Both the position numbers and the translations under genes were made by a program. From Otis tarda (lineage: Eukaryota; Chordata; Aves; Otidiformes; Otididae), in the NCBI GenBank assembly GCA_026413225.1, contig CM048557.1, forward strand, positions 16,470,871-16,534,870: 64,000 nt of DNA, read 5' to 3'. The notes under the pieces are model-generated. The model made no database searches. It was not told the DNA's origin and saw only the letters and a program-made list of their open reading frames with translations. Of this stretch, positions 41,801-54,503 are shown in pieces (position 1 is the first letter of the stretch; every line of letters starts with the position of its first letter).

Positions 41801-44800
41801 AGCGAAACATATTTTGTGGTTTCAGGGCAGAAGTACATAAAGCTCCATTTAGAGACTGCAGGACTAATGCAGGTGGGGTACTGGGAGGGGGCTAGGGTTT
41901 CTCTGATGAATAAGATTTACAACCAGAAATAATATGAATCATCTGTTCCAGATAGAAGAACCATTTTCTAAACAATAAATAAGAAGAACTAGGAGTGGAA
42001 AAAGCCTAGATACATCGATAGGGGGAAAATAATCCAGTTGGTGAAATAAGAATGGGGTGAATAATTCATAAATAGTACAATGTATTGGTTGTTTTAACAG
42101 ACATTTTGATTTATGGATTTAAGTGCCTAAAATAGCTCAACAATTTATAAAGCATCTTAAAATCAACAGATCATGAGTAGATTTGTCTGACTTTACAGCA
42201 AGGCAGCTCAGCTGCATTTGTTACCTTGGAAACTGAAGGTACCTCAGTTACCATGGCTACAGCTTTAAAATCCAGTTGGCAATTCCTCATTCCCCAACTT
42301 CTGCGACTATTTTGAAAAGGAAAAAAAAAAAAAAATCCCAGTACTATGTCAACACTTGCATTAAGACAAAAGGTCTGTAAAATGCAAATTTTCTCAGCAC
42401 ACAAGGCTGGGTTAAGAATAAGCTGATTTTTCGGCTGCACATCTTTAGCTCACAGAGAGACTGTGTGGTGAAGAGCTTGATCATCACATACTCAGTGCAA
42501 CACTTCACATCAAAAAACAGCTGTACTGCTCACTGGAAGAAATGGTGCAGAAATGGACCATGTTGCAATTTCGCTGTGTATCAAGGTTCCCCACAACAGG
42601 ACAACTGCCTGGATTGATTAATGAAATAAGGGGGGGGAAGTGTCAGAAATCCTGGGTTCTTCTTTCTGAGGCAAAGGAGGTGGCAACAGGGAGTGCCTTC
42701 ACCTCCCCTGACTCCCGTCAGTACCCAAGACAGGCGTCTTATACGTCCAGAAAGGACAGCTTTATGCAGGAAACAATTTACTACACTCCAATCAGCGTCC
42801 TCTGAATTATCCTCAGGTTAGAAGAGCATTTATATAGCTAAGTTGTAAGTAATGTGTTTAGGGAAGTTGCTTGTGCCTAATGCATCAACATGAGAAAACG
42901 GCTTTTCCATCTTTCTGGAAAATCGTGCACCTTGATCTGAAGCACAGGGCATTCAAGGAAGAGGTCAGAATGGGAAGTTGCCTCTTTCTCCTCATTGAGG
43001 TTATACTGCAGGTTAAATAAAAAAAAAAACATTTCAAGCTCTGATTGAGAAATAATAATTTTTAAAAAATAATCATAAACTTTGTTTTTGGCACCTTTTA
43101 ATGATCCAACTAGCTTTACATTTTAAAAGAATCTTTACCTTTTCCTGCCCGGGAAGGTTTCTTGTGCTCTCCTACAACATTCACTTGCACACAGTTCCTG
43201 CCCTAAGCAGGCCTGTGGTAGCACACAATTACCACAAATCACACAAGAATTAAAAATGGAGTGCGTGAAAATAACCCTTCTGGGGTGAATGCTAGTTTCC
43301 ATCCTTGCCAGCCAGTACAATATCCAGCTTGAATGCAAGTCCCAGCTTTCTCCTCTCTTCTTTGATCTCATCCTCAGCCTCCTCTCCCCTATCTCTTTGT
43401 TTTCTGTAGCTGACTATATTCACCTTACTTACTACCTACAAGTCTCTGAATTGCTTTTTTTTTTCCAAACAAGTCAGCATTATAGATCACTCTTTGTTTT
43501 TAAAGACCTTATTTCTAAATAGACTTTTGTATGTAACCGTTTGCCCAAGCTCTTCTTTAGGCAAAGAAGGGCATGCTGCAGAAAGGACATAGGACAGCAG
43601 TCTGTCTCACATTCAGGAGAGAAAATGCAACTCATCTAGACGTTCCCAGAGAGAAATTACATTCTTGGAATCAATGCACATCCAATGTCAGTTCATTTTA
43701 CCCATTTTCCTTTAATTTTTAATACTGTTTTCTGCCTATAACATGGTAATACTTGCTAGGGAAGATTTCCAAAAGTGATTAGTGATTTCTGGTGGTTCGC
43801 AGTTAGTGAGTCTCCGAATCAAAATCTCCTTAAGGGCCAGATTTTCATAAACTGGCAGTCTGATCCTGTTAAAATATCTGATAAGAGATCTTAGTGTTGA
43901 GGACTTCAGAGGCTCATGATAAAATATTTAAGTGACTAGAAAGGGCAGTGGAAAAGTTCTTACCCTTCTCTAAGCTAGACTGACCATTTCTAGAGGTGTT
44001 GATGTAGCAGAGTTGCACAAAGGAGAACAAAACTGAGAGCCTACACAAATCCACAGCACTGCCCCAGCATCTACACACCCACACCCCCGGCCACCACATT
44101 TGCTATGTGTTGGGACTCACCACACTGCAAGGCTAAAAGGAAGAGCATTGCTGGAAGACTCAGCTGAAATTTCACTACTGGATGGCTTTGAACTTGGCAA
44201 ACACAAGTTCTGGGCAACTGTATCTTGGCCAACAGACATTGATAGTATCCTAACAACAGCTCAGCGCTCAGAATCTGACAGTCCTATCCATCCTTGTAAA
44301 AGTCTGGATATTAAGACACATATTTTGAATGATATCCCCTCATTTTGCCCCAATCTAAGACCTCAGTACTGGTAGCTGTGTAGTCCAAGTTAAAACAACA
44401 TACTTGAGAAATACAGGCTCTAACCTTTGAGACTCACAACCACCTTGTCTATGGAACAGACGTAGTATCTACTTGTTCTGCCTTACAAAATGTTGCAGAG
44501 ATCGATACCTATATTAACATTTCAACAGCACTTTCAATGCATAAAGAGCTTCCCACTGTCAAATGCTATGCAGTATTTCAGATTCTTTGTAGCGCAGGTA
44601 GATGCATAATATTCAAACAAATCTATTTAAAATTAAGAATATTTCCTTTATGTTGGAGAATAGAATTCAGAAACAAAGTTCAACCACAGTTAACATCATA
44701 CCTGCATGTGCGCTTCAATAAACTCAAGAAAGGCAAATGGATGACACATGGATGTGTGCCATGGATGACACAGCCAGAATGCAGCAAACAATAAAAGATG

Positions 44801-47214
44801 AGAGGGTCCTGTTATGCTACAAGAGGCTGAGTGTACTGCAGGATGCAAGCTAAACACAGTTGCATAATATTGCTAGCAAGCCTCTGAAGGTTTCATCTTC
44901 TGTAGAAAACAATTTTCCTCTAGGTTCAGGCTATGACTTACCTTGTGTTCCTTTCCTAATCTTTCCATCTTTCTTTAACCTTGACTGCAGAAGAGGTTAT
45001 TTTTAGAAGTGTTTGCTTGTTGCTTATACAATATACCTCACAGGAGGTGTTTAAAGGTCTCCTCCTCTCAGTAGTGCTGAGCCCTTTACAGCCCCAACTA
45101 AAAAGGGTTAACAAAGAGATGTACTTAGTGCAGCTCCCCAGCACCAGATGACATGGTGGCTCTCACAGTAGGTACCTGCAAAGGGCTGTTGGGAGCCCTT
45201 TGGAACTGCTGTGAGCAAGGTGACAATGCTGTGCCATCAGCCCTGCAGCACTACCCCTGGAAATCCTCTCTCTGCAAGAGCTTCACAGCTGCTAACATTG
45301 TTTTATGGGAGGGGTGGTCACTACGCACTACTGATAGCCAGGTTGGTATCACAGCTGTTACGTGTGACTCTTCAATTTAGCCTTAAAAACATAACAATGA
45401 GGACAATTTTTTTAGTCACTTTCCTGCATATAAGCACAGAGCTTCTGTATGTCTGTACGTATGCACTAGTGTAGCTAGATCGGGTACAGTGAAAATACAC
45501 AGCAGGAGAAAAGATTTTACCAGGGAAAGAAAGGATGATACAACTCTCTTCTTTAAATCAAGACGGTGCTGCAGCAAGGGGAGTGTGAACATGCACTAAC
45601 TGCCCTATGCTGCCTACCATGATAGGTTCTCATGGGACAGCAGATGCCCTCATGAATTTGGGTTGTGGCTGTCTTATCTCTTCCTGGGGTTTTCTATGGT
45701 CACAGTATGCCTTGTAATCACTGAAAGTCCTGGACAGGCACATGATTTGCCATGGTATTTCAAGAGGTACCTTCGTGGACAAAAAAAAACTAACTAGAGC
45801 TTCTGTGCCAAGCCCAAAGTGATTCTTTTTATGCAGGCAAACTGAAACTTTGGAAGGCATCTTTGAAATGTAAAGTGCTGCCTAAGTTTAAAAGAGTTAC
45901 TACAACATCTTAGAAAACAGGAAGTCTAGTGTTCTCAAGCTCTACAGCAAAAGGACATTTTCCTTGTTTTTCGCATATGGGAGCAATAATTTCTTAAGGC
46001 AAAGATATAGAAGTATTCAAAGATGACACCCTAGGATATTTAGAATAGACTAAGGTGCTCACTAGTGAGAAAAAAATATCTTTCCCTAAATATCATATAT
46101 GTACTTGCCCACCAAATAGTGGAAACTCACCATGAAGAAAAAGAGCCATGTCCTATGAGACATAAGAAAAAAAAAAGAAAAAAATTATTGGGGAAGCAAA
46201 GTGTGGCACAAAGTGACCACCTCAGGGCTCCAGTTGTTTACTGCTGGCACATTTAAGAGTGAAGCCACAGAAACATAGGGATAAACGCTCCCCTTTTTAG
46301 AGAAGACAATAGGACAGATGTTGACAAAAGAGGGTGATGAAATGCCAGATATCACCACCCCTTCATTCCGTGACATGGTAAATGTGGAAACACAGCAGAG
46401 AAGGGATCTGTAGGTAGGAGACTATAGCACATATACATCTTATACCTGGGAATGAGTGAAGCAGAACTCCACAAAGGGAAATTATTAGTAGTAAAAGCTG
46501 AAGCAAGAATTTGCGCTGCAGAGGGCTTGTGTTCAGGTTTTTTAAATAGAAATCTGAGGGGCTCTTGTGCAGCAACACTGCACAGGAGATCAACCTGCAT
46601 TCAGAGAGTAGAAGCAAACCTCCTGTCCATGGCATGGTTACTCTACAGGGCAAAATACCTGTCAACCCACACTGCATCCCAAGCGCTGGGAGTGAGGCAG
46701 GTGATCCTCTTGGCTGGCCCCAAGTCTGTCCTCCTGGTAAATCCTCCTTCCGGAGAATGGTCTCCACAGCATGATGCACCTCTGCCTGGGAGGAGCAGCC
46801 CTGGCAGACCTGTAAGAGAGGAGAGGGTCTGTGGCTAGCAGAAGGAAAGGCAACTCAGGACAGGAGTCAAGGGCTAGGAACAGCTCTTCCTCTTCTTGCT
46901 TACGAGAGGAAAAGCCCTGGAAATACAGTGCTGCCCAAAGAGTCACAGGAGGGATTTGAGGCTGCAGAGATGCCATAACACTGAGGCCATTTCTGTAAGG
47001 CCTCCTGTCCCTGCAAGCAGCCTCTGTCTTGCTCTGGGTGGCAGGTCCCTCCCATTCAGGGGGTTCTTAATCCAAGTCCACCCCTAGTAATAGCAGCTAC
47101 CCTGGCAGGTAGTAGGCTGTGCACAGGAGAGGAGAACAGGCTTTGCAGGCTGTAGCTTTGCAACTTCTGCAAGCTACAGCCAGGCATCCCCACAGTCCTT
47201 GAGACAGGTATTAG

Positions 47215-47520
47215 ATACCTAAAATATAAACATGTATTTATATTTAACATATTTCTATGTCTAATTTAGCATATTATAGGTTTTTAATATATTATGTAAT
47301 AGTATGGTATATTATTGTATCTATATTATAAACATTAGATAGGACATTGTATGTAACATACATACCATATAGTACTGTAATAGAGTACAGCATAAGTAAT
47401 ACACACGGAAATATATATGTGTGTCTGTACTGTAATTACATTTATATATTAATTTTACTCTATACATATGTAGATACAAAAGATTGATTCCACCATCAGT
47501 GACATACATTTTCATATATA
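47215..47520. repeat. AT-rich low-complexity tract
   Basis: About 300 bases dominated by TATA, TTAATATATTA and ATATATATGTGTGT words, with many short inverted repeats. A rightward bound is the return of mixed sequence after TTTTCATATATACTTAGG. No gene content. Confidence 0.8.
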
Positions 47521-48375
47521 CTTAGGATTTTATTATTGAGTAGAAATTTGCGACCACTCTGTTACAGCAAGTGAATTTTGAAACCCTTCAGCTGCTTGTG
47601 AGACTTGCACTGGGGAAGAATTCTGTATTTGGAGACATTACCATGAATGTATGGATTACCATTCCTAGGGCAAGAGATCCTATGTTGTGAGGAACATAAC
47701 ACCTAACTGAGAACTTGCTCTTGAAAAAAACAGTCATCACTCACTGAGTCCAGTATCCTCAATCTTGTTGGGCTGAGCCAAGAGAGACTATATGACAAAG
47801 GCTATTTTGGAAGTTGCCTCCAAAAAGCTACCAACACATTTTTGTAAGTTATTTTGTCACTAATTTGGATATCTAAAATGGCTCATAGCCAGTCAAAACC
47901 TAGTACTGGCAAAGACTGTTGCCAGTGGAGATTTTGCATGAGTGGGGATGCTCCCACCCTGTGTAGTATCCTTGCACAAATTAAGCTGTGCAACAGACTC
48001 TGCCTAACTGGGTAATGAAAAAGTTCTTCACTTTCCAAAATGTTTTCTCATTTGCTTTAATAGTTGTCGGAGTTTCTTAGTGTTTTATAACAACTGACTA
48101 AATTGATGGGACCAAGTCATTTAGATATGTGATATTTAGGTTTTGCAGAGCAAAGACACAAAAGGTCTCAATATTTTGTAACGTATATAGGCCATCTAGG
48201 AGCTTAGCAGAGCTTTTCTGCTACACACTGCACAATGGTAAGGAAAGAACTGTGGCCATAATGCTTCAAAAGCACAAACTGGTAGCTACGGCTTAAGCTA
48301 AGCAAATGGTATGGGAAGAAAAACGTCTACAACACACTGGTAGGCTTAATCTGGAAAGCAAAAGTTAATGAAAAA

Positions 48376-48522
48376 ATCATAGAATCATAGAATGGTTAGG
48401 GTTGGAAGGGACCTTCAAAGGTCATCTAGTCCAACCCCCCTGCAAGGAGCAGGGACATCCCCAACTAGATCAGGTTGCTCAGAGCCTCATCCAGCCTGGC
48501 CTTGAACGTTTCCAGGGATGGT
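48376..48522 (-). mobile_element. CR1 3' end, short 5'-truncated copy
   Basis: From the left the sequence reads the complement of a CR1 tail: two ATAGAATC/ATAGAATG units, then TTGGAAGGGACCTTCAAAGG and the final ORF2 codons. It closely matches the tail of the copy at 11347. Homology stops at CAGGGATGG near 48522, where a different CR1 tail in the opposite orientation begins. Confidence 0.92.
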
Positions 48523-48600
48523 TTAGCAGGCATGGTGGTGTTGGGTTGATTGTTGGACTTGATGATCTTGGAGGTCCCTTCCAACTTTAAGATTCTTCCA
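48523..48600 (+). mobile_element. Second CR1-type tail, opposite orientation
   Basis: This stretch contains GTTGGACTTGATGATCTTGG then AGGTCCCTTCCAACTTTAAGATTCTT, the 3'-end signature of another CR1 subfamily in + orientation. It joins the - strand CR1 fragment at its internal end, so the two tails point outward. Only about 75 bases are present and the terminal octamer repeat is degraded. Confidence 0.75.
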
Positions 48601-50038
48601 AATATCTTGGCTTAAAAAGCATAGGGAGAAAAGTCAGCCTTGTATGTTAGGTTAGAGATTTCTGTATTGAGGACAAAGCCTCACTGTGTATTTTCATGTT
48701 TCCTGGTGTTTCCTTGGTTTGCGCTCAATACTTCCACACATCAGAGAGTTTCCTCTTGCAAAAAAAAATACGCAAGCAGGTTATGCTCTTTCTAATGGAG
48801 CCAGAGACCACTGATCATTCTCTGCCTGCTTCATACTTGTAACAATTTAATTCCTGGGGTGCTGGTGTGCAGCTGAGATTGGTGAATCAAACCCCACTGA
48901 AGGTAAGCCTTGAAGGCTATAGAAATATCTCTCCTGCTCTATGAAAGGCTTCTAGCATGACTTTAAAAGTAGGTTTGAGAGAGGCTGTACTCCTTATAAG
49001 CATCAGCATATGAATTAAGCCGCATTGGGCAAGTGACAGTGCAGAAGCTGTAACAAAAAGGGAAAAAAATAACAGTCTTGCCCACCCACAAAAAGTTCCA
49101 GGACTCATGTAGCCTACAGCTAAATTCAAGTCAAAGGAATGCCTAAGTTAGCAACTTTAAGAAAGACAGAGAGAGTGCGCATACGCACACATGTATGCAT
49201 GCAAGAGAGTAAAACTTGTTAACTAATTAACTTCATAATTTCACATTTCCAAAACAAAAATGTGAGGTTTGGTCAGAGATACACACACACACCTATGATG
49301 AGCATATGTGTGATTATTTTATTCCATTTGGAAGAAGAAAAATAAAAATTATTTCTAAACCATAACAAGCATCAGGACTAAGCTGATTTTGCAAGTCTTG
49401 GGGTTTTCCCAGTTGGATTCTGCCTAGTTCTAGTCAGGAATTCCCTTTTGTCAAGGAATTGCATAAGAAATGCCTTTTCTCTTCCCATGAGGAAGGTCTG
49501 ACAGCAAGTTAGAGAGGAAGGAAGTGTGATTTTCTCAGGAGATAAAATAGCATCCAGAACAAAAGTCGTGAGGTGAGATCCTAAAAATCCTAACGTATGA
49601 CACTACCACCAGTCATTGCTACAAAACTCTTCTTTTCAGTTTAGAACAGGAAGAGTGCAGAGTCCAAAAAAAAGTTACCTACTGCCTAACAGAAAAAGAC
49701 TGTAAAACCTAGCAATAACGGGCAATTAAAGCTCGCTGGTTTCGTTTGTCATCTGTTAGTTTATGCTCCAGTGTATGAGATGTTACATGACTTTCTCAGT
49801 TTCTTTAATTCTAGAGCATTTGACAGAACTGTCAGCATAAAAGTGTGTGGCATCATCTGAAAATGAGATTAATAATGATATTGAATTTATGCAGCAAAAG
49901 CATGAGCATATGAAAACAGGAGTCTAGGACTCATGGAACATTTGAATGCTTAGTGGTTGTTAGCTTACAAAAGAAGGAAAACATCTGCAAATTTCTAAAT
50001 GCTTAGCTGTCTGTGATGGATAGGACAAAAGTGAAAAA
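48601..50038. other. Intronic stretch between CR1 elements
   Basis: No gene seen. It contains an alternating purine-pyrimidine tract at 49175-49203 and a short AC run at 49280-49292. Confidence 0.6.
49175..49203. repeat. Alternating purine-pyrimidine tract (29 bp)
   Basis: Perfect purine-pyrimidine alternation for 29 bases, combining GTGCGC, CGCACACA and ATGCATGC words. Such tracts can adopt left-handed Z-DNA under supercoiling. Confidence 0.8.
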
Positions 50039-50330
50039 GCCTCAGTAGGGCCTCTTGTGATAGGACAAGGGGTAATGGGTTTAAATTAGAAGGAGGTAGG
50101 TTTAGATTAGATATTAGAAAAAAATTTTTTACAATGAGAGTTGTAGAGCACTGGAACAGGTTGCCCAGAGAGGTGGTGGATGCCCCATCCCTGGAAATGT
50201 TCAAGGCCAGGCTGGATGAGGCTCTGAGCAACCTGATCTAGTCAGGGATGTCCCTGCTTCTTGCAGGGGGGTTGGACTCGATGACCTTTGAAGGTCCCTT
50301 CCAACTCTAACCATTCTATGATTTCTATGA
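50039..50330 (+). mobile_element. CR1 3' end, fairly young
   Basis: Begins near AGTAGGGCCTCTTGTGATAGG and proceeds through the last about 60 codons of ORF2 (encoding His-Trp-Asn-Arg-Leu-Pro-Arg-Glu), a stop in CTGATCTAG, the 3' UTR GTTGGACTCGATGACCTTTG, and an ATTCTATGATTTCTATG tail. Close similarity to the 11347 copy indicates recent origin. It is 5' truncated as usual for CR1. An older CR1 starts about 15 bases after its tail. Confidence 0.93.
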
Positions 50331-50345
50331 AAATATAGCAAATAT

Positions 50346-50540
50346 GAATTAGGTTAGGCATTAGAAAGAAAAAAAAACCCAGATAAAATATGGTGAAGCA
50401 CTGGGACAAATTTCCTGCAGAATTTCTACAATATTCACCATTGGAGGTCATTAATAACAGTCAATATAGCTGTCTTTCAGGATCAAAGACTGCTTTGGGA
50501 CAGGGGAATGACATTTGGAGGTCCCTACCAAATGTATGTT
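50346..50540 (+). mobile_element. Ancient, highly diverged CR1 3' fragment
   Basis: DNA reading GAATTAGGTTAGGCATTAGAAAG then GGTGAAGCACTGGGACAAATTTCC aligns by eye with the corresponding part of the CR1 ORF2 end. Translation in one frame gives VKHWDKFPAEF, matching the [12 protein letters not shown] segment of the young copy. The 3' end is recognisable as GGAGGTCCCTACCAAATGTATG (about 50518-50538). Many substitutions and small indels show great age. The assignment rests on pattern recognition without an alignment tool. Confidence 0.7.
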
Positions 50541-53179
50541 TCCGCAGTCCCTTGAAGAGATGGAAGACTTACTTTCAACACTTACAGCTCCTTCTGCAGT
50601 GTCCCATATACCTCGCTGCAGAAGTCTTGTGGCCCTTTTGGATCAGGAATCTACATATGTTAAGATAAGAATTTCCCATTGAGCTGTTGCTGAGCAATAT
50701 GAAACATTTCTTACTCCCACTATACTGTCTCCACATAGTTCTCACTACCAGCCAGCCTAGGGAGCTAGCACGGAACTTGCAAAATAAATTCGCATCTCTT
50801 CTGTGACAACTTTCCTATTGAATCACAAGATTCAATCTATCCTAGACGAAATGGAAAACTTGCCTGTGACCTACAAAGAACCATTCCAACCTTTGCCTGG
50901 TGACCAGCTGGCCCATCATTTGGCTACAGAGAAATACTACGTACATACCATACCTCCAGTTCTGATGCGGTCTTGCTTATCCCAGTAACTATCTCGTCAA
51001 AGCACATGGCTGCCTGCTAGGACTAACATTTGAAAGATCTGCTTCTAATTTATTTATCGCAATGTCAACACCGAATAACTTAAGCATATTTTCCACAGAT
51101 GACTGCACATTTTTTTTAACACACTGTTTCATGTCTGCGTGCCACTAAACATTCCAAGATATTTTTGCAAGCTGTCATATATTTTTTTGGCATTACATAA
51201 TCATTTCATCCATGAGCTGCTAGTGGACTTTTTATCTGACTCTGGAGTAAGCTTCGTCTGTCTGCAAGCCTATTTCTTGCATTTGTCTTAGCTAAGAAAC
51301 ATGAATTTAAATAATCTTGTGAGTGAACCAATATGTTCACTGATGTGAGCTTCTGTATCAATTGTCTTATTGTCTCACTGAAAGAAGACAGACTGCCAAG
51401 GTGGTCATCTCTCCCTTCACAGAGGAGAGCTTGGTGGTAATATCTGATTGTGCCCTCGTACACTTATATCACACCTACAAAAGCAGAACTGGATTTCTCT
51501 TCTTGCAAATAATTTCAGTTTCATAATCATTGCTCGAAGGATCTTGAAACATCTTACATTAGGATTCTTAACAAAATATTGCAGAGGTTGCTTTTTGACA
51601 GAGTCCTAGCTTTTGCTGACTTCCACAGCATTATCTGGCTACTAGTATCATGCGCCTACATTTAGTCATTTGATCAGTCATACAGATTCAGTATTTCCTT
51701 CAAAAATCCAGCAGAGTTACTTGCACATTCAAAATGAGTCATTTGTTGAATCAGCGTCCATATATCTAAGAGAGCCTGGAAAATCAGTCTTGACAGACAA
51801 TGAAGCGGTTATAACACTACGTATTTTAAAGCAGCTTTCATTTAACCCATACTTTGACTGAGCTGCAGCAAAAAGATTTGTCTCTGCTGTTAAACATTTT
51901 GGTGATACATGGACTAAGTTTTAAATGAAGAGTGGTTAAAGTATGGTTTTCAGATTAAAATAAAAACTAGGCAAAGGTTTGTGATTTAAGTCACAGATAG
52001 GCAAATGTCGGCAGCTTCTTGCAGGTGTAATAGTTTTCAGAGACAAACCTTAAGCAGATGAACTACTGTAAAAGAAAGTTGGTAAAGTATTTGAAGAGAT
52101 GCCTTGTGAATGGAAATCATGGGGTTTTATACAGGTCTAGCAAAAAGCAAAGGGCTCTGGGTATGTTTGTATTGCTGATATTTTGTAGAAAACCAGCTCA
52201 TGGGTTGCCAGCACTGATCTGAAACTCTTCTGAGCCTACCTTTTTCCTGCAAGATATACAACATTTACCAGTCATAGACTTACTGAAAAAGCACTCGGCT
52301 TGGGATTTTTTTTATTATTCTCCCTGCCTGCTCCCCATTCTCCTCACGCCCCCTCCGCCTCCCCTCCAAAAAAAAACCCAAACCAAACTGTCAACCCCAA
52401 CATACTAGATCTCACTAGAGTCATAACATACTTTTCTGGAAGCCCCATAGCACTAACAGCTCCATCATTTCTGCTTTGGAGACGTATGGTGAGAGGGTTC
52501 TCATTTCAGTCTTGGCAAGCCCTGGGTTTGCCTGTGAGAGAAGGAGCAAAACTCATGCTGCTTGGAGGCCTTGCTCATACAGACTGAGATGAGAATTGCT
52601 TAGCTCCTGTGCTTTGTTGGTTCAAGGACCAGGAGGGTTATGATGTAGTGATTTAAATATTTTTGTCATGAAAATCAAAACTCATCAGAGTACCTTAGTA
52701 GAAAGAGAGGGTGCCACTTCTGTAGAAAATTTACTAGTGCTTCAACAGACGTAGTTCAAACAAAATGCCATCTTCCTCTGCCTTTCATCCAGAGGTTCAG
52801 GGAAGGGTAGAATTTCCGGAATTTCCCTGCAAAAGGGTAGGGATTAAGAACCACTTTTAAAATACTTCTGTTAACAGTTGCAAAGGGAGCAGCTGGCAAA
52901 TCTTCTCCAACTGTGATCTGTTTCTTTTCTTCCATCTAGCTTGAGTCAGGATTGTTAAATGATTCTGAGCACTATCAGAGGAGAAGAGCACCCGTCTGTG
53001 GCACACAGCTTCTAGTAACTCACTCTGAACGTGTGATCTGGAATGAATTATGAATGGTGTGCTGTGTAGACCGCTATTTCCTAGAAAACAGTCCCCCCTC
53101 CAGAAATACATTGGGCTGGACACTGGGCAGACATAAATTGGCAGACAGTCCTAAGCCCCAAAGAATTTACTCTCTCAAT

Positions 53180-53198
53180 AAAAAAAAAAAAAAAAAAA
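53180..53198. repeat. Poly-A run (19)
   Basis: Follows CTCTCAAT, so an AATAAA hexamer merges into the run. I see no retrocopied gene upstream, so it is listed as a simple repeat. Confidence 0.85.
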
Positions 53199-54481
53199 GA
53201 CAGAGGATGGTGCAAAAGATGCAGGCATTCATGCTTGAAGACTAAGAATGTGTCAATGGTGGAGGTTGGAAAAGAGCCTCAGTCATCTGATTTCTGCCCC
53301 AGTGCTTTCATCACCAGCCTTCACTGCCCATCTGCATTGAAGCCTGGCAATTCCAGGTGCTGGATCAATGAATTCTAGTGGGTTACTGGGCTTATTTGTT
53401 TAAAACAAAGCATAAAAAAAGATTTCTTATCTCCAAGATCAGAACTATCTCAGAAATGCAAGGTAAAGTGCTGTTTTAAAAACTGATTCCTGGAAGTAAA
53501 CAGCCACACCTGTATATTTAATAATGTCTGGTCCAGTCCTCAGACCTTCTTTCTGAGTGAACCTAGCCTCCTAATCCTCATATTAGAAGGTTTATTTGTG
53601 TTTTTAAGGCTGTTGGACTTCTGTTTTCTTACCATGCTGAGTAGGAAGACATTGGGTCATTACTCATGAGAGGCTAGGTCTAATTCTGTTACCTTGCTCC
53701 TTTTACAGCTATGCAAAGCTGATGTGAAACACTACTGTTTGAATTAATTGGCACTTCATATTCACACTGCACTGGCAAAAATGGCTAGGTTAGACATAGA
53801 GCAGTGGAGAAGCAGGGAAAAGCAGGCCTTTGAGAGAGAGACAGATAGATAGAATTAATCAGAGTCAATATAAATTAGATTATGAAATTATCTACTTATG
53901 AGCATGATGTCTTTTAGACTCCTTCAAGATAACCTTATTAAAATATATCCACTATTAACAGAAATCATGCAGGAGTGTAATTTCTTCTTTCTCCAGAATG
54001 AAGACATTTTAATGTAACTTATATTTTAATCAAAATATCTCCTTTTTAAATCTCCTCTCTGCCTTCTCTTATAGCTTCTGTGGTTTTGGACAATCTGAGA
54101 TTTTTCTTTGTTGGAATTAAAGCCAGAAAAAGGCAATGGCAGCAGCATCTCTAGTGAAATAGGAATCATTCACATGTGTCAAAGCAGATAAAAGAGTTTT
54201 GATCACTTCAAACACTTTACCTAGTATTTTCTTTAATTGTAAAAAATTTTAGCTGCCATTATGTAACTCAACAGCATGTGACATCACTTCATAAAATCCT
54301 CACTCCTTTCCTCCAGCTCATTCAGATCCTAGGAAGAAGAGAAATTATGTTGTAAAATGTAAGGAGAAAGAAGATTAAGAACCGCTAAATAATACAAGAG
54401 CAATCCATTGGTTTGATTAGTGTTCAGGCCATTATTAGTGAAATTAAAAGAGACAGCCTTAGTTTCAAAGATGTTAGAACA

Positions 54482-54503
54482 CATATAAGTCCCATATAAG
54501 TCC
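54482..54503. repeat. 11-bp tandem duplication
   Basis: Two perfect copies of CATATAAGTCC. Confidence 0.85.

Larger units (their letters stand above)
20813..48375. other. Long intronic stretch without recognised genes or clear interspersed repeats
   Basis: About 27.5 kb with no convincing exon and no CR1 that I can recognise. It holds a long pyrimidine-leaning segment (21250-22140), poly-T or poly-A runs at 23246, 23365, 29066 and 32769, a CA microsatellite at 38816, a GC-richer patch at 46550-47060 with overlapping chance frames on both strands, and an AT-rich tract at 47215-47520. Regulatory elements could lie here but cannot be told from sequence alone. Confidence 0.55.

Noticed and set aside
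46363-46976. Frames of 104-138 codons on both strands in a GC-richer patch
   Set aside because: Overlapping frames on both strands with no family resemblance point to GC-related lack of stops rather than coding.
53100-53198. Poly-A run with AATAAA as the end of a processed pseudogene
   Set aside because: No gene-like sequence is recognisable upstream and no flanking target duplication was seen.
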